NCBI RefSeq assembly: GCF_017830045.1
Contig: NZ_JAEDXU010000005.1
Coordinates: forward strand, 186,001 to 250,000
Length of the DNA: 64,000 nucleotides
Reading direction: 5' to 3'
Origin: Enterococcus larvae
GTDB lineage: Bacteria; Bacillota; Bacilli; Lactobacillales; Enterococcaceae
A program made the translations under genes and the position numbers. The number at the start of each line of letters is the position of its first letter. Position 1 is the first letter of the stretch. Below, in pieces: positions 58,758 to 64,000 of the stretch. Below the pieces are notes generated by a model, which was not told the DNA's origin, made no database searches, and saw nothing but the letters and a program-made list of their open reading frames with translations.

Positions 58758-59809
58758 TGGAAACAATTAATTTGAACAAAGTACCTGATTCAGTTAAGAA
58801 TATTCCTTCTGATGAGTTTCAACTTTTAGATGCTTCTACATCAAAAGAAAGAGAACGAATCGTTGCCCCGTCACTGAACTTTATTCAGGATTCATGGCGT
58901 CGTTTGAAAAAGAACAAGGCAGCAGTAATTTCACTGGCTATCTTGATTGTTGTTATCATTATCTCGATTGGTTCGATTTGGGTATCACCCCATGATCCAA
59001 CCAAGCAAAATGTTTCTTATATTAATTTACCTCCGAGAATCCCGGGGTTGGATGCAATCGACGGCTTGAACGGTAAAGCTGTAGTTGCAGGTCAAATAGT
59101 AGATAAATATGCACAGGCAAAAGTTCCGGAAGGGACAAACTTCTATTTCGGTACAGATGGATTGGGTCGTGATGTCCTGAGTCGCTTAATGATGGGGACA
59201 CGTGTTTCTCTATTGATTGCCTTTATTGCAGCAATTCTTGATATTACGATTGGTGTAACCTACGGATTGATTTCAGGATTGCTTGGCGGACGTGTGGATA
59301 CTGTGATGCAGCGTATTTTGGAAGTCCTTTCCGGTATCCCGAACTTAGTAGTTATGATTTTGATGCTTACTGTATTTGATCCAGGTATCCTATCTATCGT
59401 TCTTGCGATGGTTGTAACGAACTGGATTTCGATGGCCCGGATCGTCCGAGCCCAGACCTTGAAATTGAAGGATCAGGAGTTTGTTTTAGCGGCACAAACA
59501 TTGGGAGAATCCCGATTGAAAATTGCTGTGAAACATATCCTTCCTAATATTTCAAGTATAATCATTGTACAAATGATGTTCAGTATTCCATCAGCAATCT
59601 TCTTCGAGGCTTTCTTAAGCTTCATCGGATTGGGATTAAGACCGCCGACCGCTTCTCTGGGTACGTTACTGAATGAAGGTTACAAAACATTCAGATTCCT
59701 GCCTTACCTGATGTGGATTCCGGCAGCAACATTATCTGTAATCATGATTTGTTTCAATTTACTGGCTGACGGTTTACGTGATGCCTTAGATCCTAAGATG
59801 AAAGAGTAG
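58757..59809 (+). CDS. oppC: Oligopeptide ABC transporter permease OppC
   Basis: 350 residues with a long hydrophilic N-terminus, six membrane segments and the loop VLAAQTLGESRLKIAVKHILPN. FYFGTDGLGRDVLSRLMMGTR is the OppC/DppC signature. ATG 58757 shares its first base with the oppB stop and has AGGAGGTG upstream. Confidence 0.94.
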   Translation: METINLNKVPDSVKNIPSDEFQLLDASTSKERERIVAPSLNFIQDSWRRLKKNKAAVISLAILIVVIIISIGSIWVSPHDPTKQNVSYINLPPRIPGLDAIDGLNGKAVVAGQIVDKYAQAKVPEGTNFYFGTDGLGRDVLSRLMMGTRVSLLIAFIAAILDITIGVTYGLISGLLGGRVDTVMQRILEVLSGIPNLVVMILMLTVFDPGILSIVLAMVVTNWISMARIVRAQTLKLKDQEFVLAAQTLGESRLKIAVKHILPNISSIIIVQMMFSIPSAIFFEAFLSFIGLGLRPPTASLGTLLNEGYKTFRFLPYLMWIPAATLSVIMICFNLLADGLRDALDPKMKE

Positions 59810-59814
59810 AGTGA

Positions 59815-60879
59815 ATGACTATGGAAAAAGTATTAGAAGTAAAAGATTTGCATATATCTTTTGATACATTCGCAGGAAAAGTCAATGCCATTCGTGGTGT
59901 GAACTTTGATCTTCATAAAGGAGAAACACTGGCAATCGTTGGTGAATCTGGTAGTGGGAAATCTGTAACAACCAGAACAATCATGCGTCTATTGAGCAGT
60001 AATGCGAATATTGACAAGGGTGAGATCCTATTTAAGGGTGCTGACATCGTCAATAAAACTGAAAAAGAAATGCAAAGTATTCGAGGAAAAGAAATTGCGA
60101 TGATCTTCCAGGATCCGATGACTTCATTGGACCCGACAATGCCTATTGGTAAACAGGTAGCTGAATCGTTGATCAAACATAATAAAGTCTCTAAAAGCGA
60201 AGGCTTGGCTCAAGCACTGGAATTGCTGAAGCTGGTAGGTATTCCAAACGCTGAGAAGCGCTTGAAGAACTACCCTCACCAATTTTCCGGCGGACAACGT
60301 CAGCGTATCGTTATTGCGATTGCGTTGATCTGTTATCCGGAGGTTCTGATTGCTGATGAGCCGACAACCGCATTGGACGTAACGATCCAAGCACAGATCC
60401 TTGAGTTATTGAAGGACCTGCAGCAAAAAATCAGCACATCGATCATTTTCATCACCCATGACTTGGGTGTTGTGGCAAATGTTGCCGATCGTGTGGCTGT
60501 TATGTATGGCGGACGAATCGTAGAAGTGGGTACTTCAGAAGAAATCTTCTATAACCCGCAGCATCCTTATACATGGGGCTTGCTTGGTTCTATGCCTACA
60601 TTGGAGGGAACAGAAGAGAAGCTTTACGCTATTCCAGGTTCACCTCCGGATCTGTTGGACCCTCCTAAAGGAGATGCCTTCTATCCTAGAAATGAGTTTG
60701 CATTGAAAATCGATGCAGAACAGCAGCCTCCGTATTTTGAGGTATCGCCTACTCATAGAGCGGCAACTTGGTTGTTAGCTCCACAAGCGCCGAAAGTAAC
60801 TCCTCCGGCGGAAATTGAAAGACGTTGGGCTATTTATAGAGAGCGTCATAACATTTCAGAGACAGGAGGGGCAAACTAG
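59815..60879 (+). CDS. oppD: Oligopeptide ABC transporter ATPase OppD
   Basis: 354 residues. Walker A GESGSGKSV, Q-loop MIFQDPMTSLDP, signature FSGGQRQRI, Walker B VLIADEPTTALDV and the H-loop FITHDLGVV are all present. The C-terminal oligo_HPY region is rich in Pro/Gly, though the usual iron-sulfur cysteine motif of DppD-type proteins is not apparent. ATG 59815 or 59821 could start the protein. Its stop overlaps the oppF GTG. Confidence 0.95.
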   Translation: MTMEKVLEVKDLHISFDTFAGKVNAIRGVNFDLHKGETLAIVGESGSGKSVTTRTIMRLLSSNANIDKGEILFKGADIVNKTEKEMQSIRGKEIAMIFQDPMTSLDPTMPIGKQVAESLIKHNKVSKSEGLAQALELLKLVGIPNAEKRLKNYPHQFSGGQRQRIVIAIALICYPEVLIADEPTTALDVTIQAQILELLKDLQQKISTSIIFITHDLGVVANVADRVAVMYGGRIVEVGTSEEIFYNPQHPYTWGLLGSMPTLEGTEEKLYAIPGSPPDLLDPPKGDAFYPRNEFALKIDAEQQPPYFEVSPTHRAATWLLAPQAPKVTPPAEIERRWAIYRERHNISETGGAN

Positions 60880-61838
60880 TGGATTTAGAAAAACGTAAAT
60901 TACTTTTAGACGTTAAAGGATTGAAGCAGTATTTCAATGTTGGTCGTCCTGATGAAGTTAAAGCAGTAGACGATGTCAGCTTCCATATTTATGAAGGCGA
61001 AACATTTGGACTAGTTGGAGAGTCCGGTAGTGGGAAATCAACAACCGGTCGAAGCGTGATCCGCTTGTACAAGCCAACAGCTGGCGAAATCATTTTTGAT
61101 GGTGAAAATATTGCAAACATCCGTTCAAAGGAAAAAATGCAGGCATTTCGTCGTGAAGTTCAGATGATTTTCCAAGATCCTTATGCGTCATTGAACCCGA
61201 GAATGAAGGTCAATGATATTATCGCTGAAGGGATCGATATCAATAAATTAGCGAAAAATGAAGCCGAACGTACTGCCAGAGTTGAAGAACTGCTGAAAGT
61301 CGTTGGTTTGGACCCAAGCCATGCGTCTCGTTACCCACATGAATTTTCAGGTGGACAGCGTCAGCGTATTGGGATCGCTCGTGCATTAGCTGTTGATCCG
61401 AAGTTTATCATTTGTGATGAGCCGATTTCAGCACTGGATGTTTCGATTCAGGCGCAGGTGGTCAACTTGCTTCAGGATCTGCAAAAAGATGCTGGTTTGA
61501 CGTATCTGTTTATCGCCCATGATTTGTCTATGGTGAAGCATATCAGTGATCGTATCGGTGTTATGCACAGTGGTAGATTACTGGAAATGGGTTCAAGTGA
61601 GGATATCTATAACTTTGGTGTTCATCCTTATACAGAAAGCCTGCTTTCAGCAATTCCATTGCCTGATCCAGACTATGAGCGTACTCGTAAGCGGATCATC
61701 TACAAGCCTCAGCCAGAAGATGGCAAAGAGCGTAAGCTGAGAGAAGTTGCGCCGGAGCATTATGTATTTTGTGCTGAAGATGAAGTAACGATGTACCGTG
61801 AAAAAATCGAAGACAAAAAAGCAAAAGCACGTCATTAA
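60879..61838 (+). CDS. oppF: Oligopeptide ABC transporter ATPase OppF
   Basis: 319 residues. Walker A GESGSGKST, Q-loop MIFQDPYASLNP, signature FSGGQRQRIG, Walker B FIICDEPISALDV and the H-loop FIAHDLSMV are present, and the C-terminal oligo_HPY region follows (VHPYTESLLSAIPLPDP). The start is GTG 60879 with AGGAGGG upstream. It is the last transport gene. A strong hairpin follows at 61886-61925, then the TnpB-like gene. Confidence 0.95.
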   Translation: MDLEKRKLLLDVKGLKQYFNVGRPDEVKAVDDVSFHIYEGETFGLVGESGSGKSTTGRSVIRLYKPTAGEIIFDGENIANIRSKEKMQAFRREVQMIFQDPYASLNPRMKVNDIIAEGIDINKLAKNEAERTARVEELLKVVGLDPSHASRYPHEFSGGQRQRIGIARALAVDPKFIICDEPISALDVSIQAQVVNLLQDLQKDAGLTYLFIAHDLSMVKHISDRIGVMHSGRLLEMGSSEDIYNFGVHPYTESLLSAIPLPDPDYERTRKRIIYKPQPEDGKERKLREVAPEHYVFCAEDEVTMYREKIEDKKAKARH

Positions 61839-61885
61839 TAAGCGAAAGCTTTTGATTTCTGAGTGCAGCAGTGCTCAGTAGAAAA

Positions 61886-61925
61886 TACTATAAAAGCTGA
61901 ACAAATCTGTTCAGCTTTTATAGTA
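61886..61925 (+). terminator. Terminator/hairpin between oppF and the TnpB-like gene
   Basis: A perfect 18-bp inverted repeat (TACTATAAAAGCTGAACA at 61886-61903, complement at 61908-61925). The descending arm includes CTTTTATAGTA instead of a pure T-run. It would stop most opp transcripts before tldR. Confidence 0.75.
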
Positions 61926-62044
61926 CTCTTGGTAAGTAAGAGAAAAAGGAAAGGTCTGGTCTGTCAGAGGAAGAAGACTTGCCGATTGAAGCTCCTTCAG
62001 TTCAAGAATCTTCCCGCGGCCATTCTTGCAGGGTGGTGTTATTG

Positions 62045-63148
62045 GTGAAAGTATTGAAAGCCTGCAAATACAGACTCTATCCAACTTCTTCTCAGATTGA
62101 ATTTTTTGAAAAAACATTTTCCAGTGTGCACTTGGTTCATAATCTTCTATTACAGGATCGAATTGCTCTGTATAAAGAAGCAAAGAAGAACCCCCAAAGG
62201 AAGAACAGCCTGCCAACTCCGGCAAAGTATAAAAGGGAATATCCTTTGCTTAAAGAGGTGGACAGTCTGGCACTGGCAAATGCACAGGTTCATTTAGAAC
62301 GGGCACTAAAACGTTTCTATAGTGGAAAGGATGTTGGCTTTCCCAAAATGAAGTCAAAGAAAAATCCGGTTACTTCCTATACAACCAACAATCAAAAGGG
62401 AACGATAAAAATTGTCGGTTTAAATTGTTTGAAAATTCCAAAATTAAAAACGTTGATTAAATTAAAGGTGCATCGTGAACCAAAAGGGAAAATCAAATCA
62501 GCTACGATTTCAAGATCTTCAACAGGCAAGTATTTTGTATCGATCCTTTGTGAAGAGACTATTCAGTGCCGTAAAAAAACAAATAGGGCTGTCGGAATCA
62601 CTCTGGGTTGTTCAGAATTAGCCATTTTATCTAATGGTCAAAGAATCGATAATGATCAACTGACGAAAGAAATCGAGGGAAGAATTCAACGGGAAGAAAA
62701 AAAGCTGGCTCGAAAAAAACAATTGGCCAGTGAAAAAGGTCTGGATCTGCTGGAACAGAAGAACTATCAAAAACAAAAAATGAAGGTTGCCAGATTAAGA
62801 GAACGATTATTGAATCAGCGTCATGATTTTTTAAATAAGGTGACAACAAATCTGGTAAATGAATATGATTTGATCTGTATCGAGGATGCACATAAAAAAG
62901 AATTCAATCGAAACTGTAAATTGAATAAACGGGTTTCTGATGTTTCATGGTCTCTATTTGTTTCCAAGCTGGAGTATAAGGCTATGTGGCACGATAAGCA
63001 GCTAATCAAGCTCAAACGAAGCTGCACTGAAGAACCATGTGCTAAACCTTTAACAGAACTGCTGTTGGATATCGATAGCGAGAACGGCAAGCACGACAAA
63101 GAAATTGCTTCGAGTATTCAACTGTTGTTTCAAGGATTAAATCAGTAA
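62045..63148 (+). CDS. tldR: Nuclease-dead TnpB homologue (TldR-type RNA-guided repressor)
   Basis: 367 residues. The N-terminus (ACKYRLYPTSSQIEFFEKTF, then LVHNLLLQDRI) and central beta domain (LKIPKLKTLIKLKVHREPKG) match OrfB/TnpB of IS200/IS605 elements. The RuvC-I motif reads AVGITLGCSELAILSNG: Thr186 replaces the catalytic Asp. RuvC-II (LICIEDAHKKEF, Glu280) is kept. The four-cysteine zinc finger is reduced to SCTEEPC and the RuvC-III region is eroded (KHDKEIASS, Asp351). DNA cleavage is therefore unlikely. It follows oppF and precedes a structured RNA, matching the oppF-linked TldR proteins described in enterococci as guide-RNA-directed transcription factors. The start is GTG 62045. Confidence 0.88.
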   Translation: MKVLKACKYRLYPTSSQIEFFEKTFSSVHLVHNLLLQDRIALYKEAKKNPQRKNSLPTPAKYKREYPLLKEVDSLALANAQVHLERALKRFYSGKDVGFPKMKSKKNPVTSYTTNNQKGTIKIVGLNCLKIPKLKTLIKLKVHREPKGKIKSATISRSSTGKYFVSILCEETIQCRKKTNRAVGITLGCSELAILSNGQRIDNDQLTKEIEGRIQREEKKLARKKQLASEKGLDLLEQKNYQKQKMKVARLRERLLNQRHDFLNKVTTNLVNEYDLICIEDAHKKEFNRNCKLNKRVSDVSWSLFVSKLEYKAMWHDKQLIKLKRSCTEEPCAKPLTELLLDIDSENGKHDKEIASSIQLLFQGLNQ

Positions 63149-63149
63149 G

Positions 63150-63265
63150 TGTGAAAAACTGTAGGGACTACAGGGCTAGCTTAGGGTATATAAGATAATC
63201 GATTATCTGTTTCTAAGAAGCCCTTTAAGGGATTTAAAGGGCAGTTCACTAATTATTAATAAAAG
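63150..63265 (+). ncRNA. Guide RNA of the TldR protein (omega-RNA-like)
   Basis: Directly after the tldR stop are three stems. The first is CTGTAG/CTACAG (63159-63173). The second is a long hairpin, GGGCT...AGCCC, with CTTAG/CTAAG and the perfect AGATAATCGATTATCT top (63173-63223). The third is CCCTTTAA/TTAAAGGG (63221-63241). The scaffold appears to end at AGTTCAC (63243-63249), followed by the presumed guide TAATTATTAATAAAAG (63250-63265). TnpB-family guide RNAs have this order: scaffold overlapping or after the 3' end of the gene, then guide. The exact 5' end and guide length are not visible. Confidence 0.7.
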
Positions 63266-63270
63266 AATAT

Positions 63271-63309
63271 AACTCATTTTCCGGCTTAATTGGGAGATGA
63301 GTTTTTTTT
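63271..63309 (+). terminator. Terminator after the guide RNA
   Basis: The stem AACTCAT/ATGAGTT with a 19-base loop and T8 would end the tldR-guide RNA transcript. Confidence 0.8.
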
Positions 63310-63382
63310 GATCAAATCAGGGTAGGTGCTTCTCGACAGGAAGGTTGAAAAAACAACTAGAAGAGAAAGCTTGAAGGGAGTG

Positions 63383-63411
63383 TTGACAATCAAAGAAATA
63401 TCGTTTATACT
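63383..63411 (+). promoter_or_regulatory. Promoter of the infC operon
   Basis: TTGACA (63383-63388) and TATACT (63406-63411) with exactly 17 bases between them, about 210 bases before infC. Confidence 0.85.
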
Positions 63412-63417
63412 AATCTA

Positions 63418-63551
63418 GTTGAGAAATAAAAGCAGAAGCACCCGCTTCTCGCCTTAGTTGAGTATATCACTGGGCTGGATAAGAGGATTCCTTGTATCAG
63501 AAGATATGAGTATGAATTTGCGCGGGTTCTGAATAGGACCGGCTTTTTTTA
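63418..63551 (+). promoter_or_regulatory. L20-type leader with attenuator ahead of infC
   Basis: A long leader with several stems. It ends in GCGGGTTC...GGACCGGC (63522-63543) followed by T7, an intrinsic terminator inside the leader. In Firmicutes the infC-rpmI-rplT operon is autoregulated by L20 binding to such a leader. Assignment is by position and the terminator; the L20-binding fold was not modelled. Confidence 0.7.
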
Positions 63552-63623
63552 TGCGATTATCTGCTGAAATGTAGGATATGATAAAGCATTCCGCTGGATT
63601 TTCTCTAAAAAACTTGGAGGTGA

Positions 63624-64000
63624 ATGACCATAGCAAAGGATATGATGGTGAACGACGGTATTCGTGCGCGTGAGTTACGTTTGATCGGGCAAGATGGTGA
63701 ACAACTAGGTGTAAAGACAAAAGTAGAAGCATTGCAAATTGCTGAAACTGCAAACCTGGACTTAGTCCTTGTTGCTCCAGGCGCAAAACCACCTGTTGCA
63801 CGGATAATGGATTATGGTAAGTTCCGTTTTGAACAGCAGAAAAAAGAGCGTGAAGCTCGTAAAAAACAAAAAGTAATCAGCGTAAAAGAAGTTCGTTTAA
63901 GTCCGACAATTGATGTCAATGACTTTAATACAAAGCTTCGTAATGCACGTAAATTCTTGGAAAAAGGTGACAAAGTGAAAGCTTCGATCCGTTTCAAAGG
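63624..64000 (+). CDS. infC: Translation initiation factor IF-3, 5' part
   Basis: Open to the end of the window; 125 residues are visible. [40 protein letters not shown] and [20 protein letters not shown] identify IF3 (N-domain, linker and start of C-domain). ATG 63624 lies only 3 bases after GGAGG (63616-63620), whereas ATA 63630 has normal spacing of 9. infC genes are known for ATT starts that IF3 itself senses, so ATA (giving [10 protein letters not shown]) may be the true start. The rest of the operon (rpmI, rplT) is outside. Confidence 0.95.
   Translation, partial: MTIAKDMMVNDGIRARELRLIGQDGEQLGVKTKVEALQIAETANLDLVLVAPGAKPPVARIMDYGKFRFEQQKKEREARKKQKVISVKEVRLSPTIDVNDFNTKLRNARKFLEKGDKVKASIRFK

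Noticed and set aside
62045-63148. Active IS200/IS605 insertion sequence
   Set aside because: No tnpA, no subterminal transposon ends visible, the RuvC-I Asp is missing, and the position behind oppF with a guide matching oppA fits a domesticated gene better.
63250-63265. Calling a definite 16-base guide target
   Set aside because: Only 8-10 bases match at the oppA leader and the site is A/T-rich and palindromic, so I list it as a candidate only.

Overview
The window (64 kb, low to moderate GC, strong AGGAGG-type ribosome sites) looks like the chromosome of an Enterococcus of the E. faecalis lineage. The basis is the gene order thrS / class B PBP / rpmG, the order adhE / mevalonate cluster / Qnr-like pentapeptide protein / opp operon / infC, bifunctional AdhE, the mevalonate route to isoprenoids, and lactose/cellobiose-type PTS genes. 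This is inferred from protein families and recalled synteny; no database search was run. No rRNA, tRNA, prophage or CRISPR array was seen.

Layout. 0-8 kb: HEAT-like fragment, tautomerase, zinc-ribbon protein, T-box-controlled thrS, elongation-type PBP, rpmG, a methyltransferase behind a leader peptide with competing hairpins, and small minus-strand genes. 8-15 kb: membrane-anchored MutS-like ATPase, TraX-like acyltransferase, alpha/beta hydrolase, a 102-bp tandem repeat array, metG and a HIT protein. 15-21.5 kb: a dispersed intergenic repeat, two small overlapping genes, and a PTS IIC / MupG-like / D-threonine-aldolase-like / RidA operon with its LacI regulator. 21.6-27 kb: LysM protein, tatD-rnmV-rsmA, and a probable niacin ECF transporter. 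27.2-30.6 kb: a type VII secretion effector module with a zincin-like toxin, a likely immunity protein and a remnant of a second immunity gene. 30.7-38.7 kb: aminotransferase, glutamine-type ABC transporter, GldA-like dehydrogenase, tgt-yajC-comN. 38.9-48.5 kb: adhE with Rex- and cre-like sites, a MarR operon, rtcB behind a structured leader, two acetyltransferases, and an RpiR regulator divergent from a GH1 6-phospho-glucosidase. 48.5-54.2 kb: a minus-strand operon of a TctA-like permease plus mvaK1-mvaD-mvaK2-fni. 54.6-63.3 kb: Qnr-like protein, oppA, oppBCDF, then a nuclease-dead TnpB homologue and its apparent guide RNA. 63.4-64 kb: infC with an L20-type leader.

Most notable system. The protein at 62045-63148 is a TnpB-family protein. 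The first RuvC aspartate is replaced by threonine and the C-terminal zinc finger is eroded. It sits directly behind oppF. Three stacked hairpins follow it, then a short candidate guide that matches the 5' region of oppA in the same window. This fits the TldR class (RNA-guided transcription factors domesticated from TnpB), whose oppF-linked branch has been described in enterococci. The likely job is guide-RNA-directed repression of the oligopeptide importer.

Other points of interest are the type VII metallopeptidase module, leader-peptide attenuators in front of a methyltransferase and rtcB, the tctA-mevalonate operon, the MupG/D-amino-acid PTS operon, and non-canonical start codons for comN and possibly infC.
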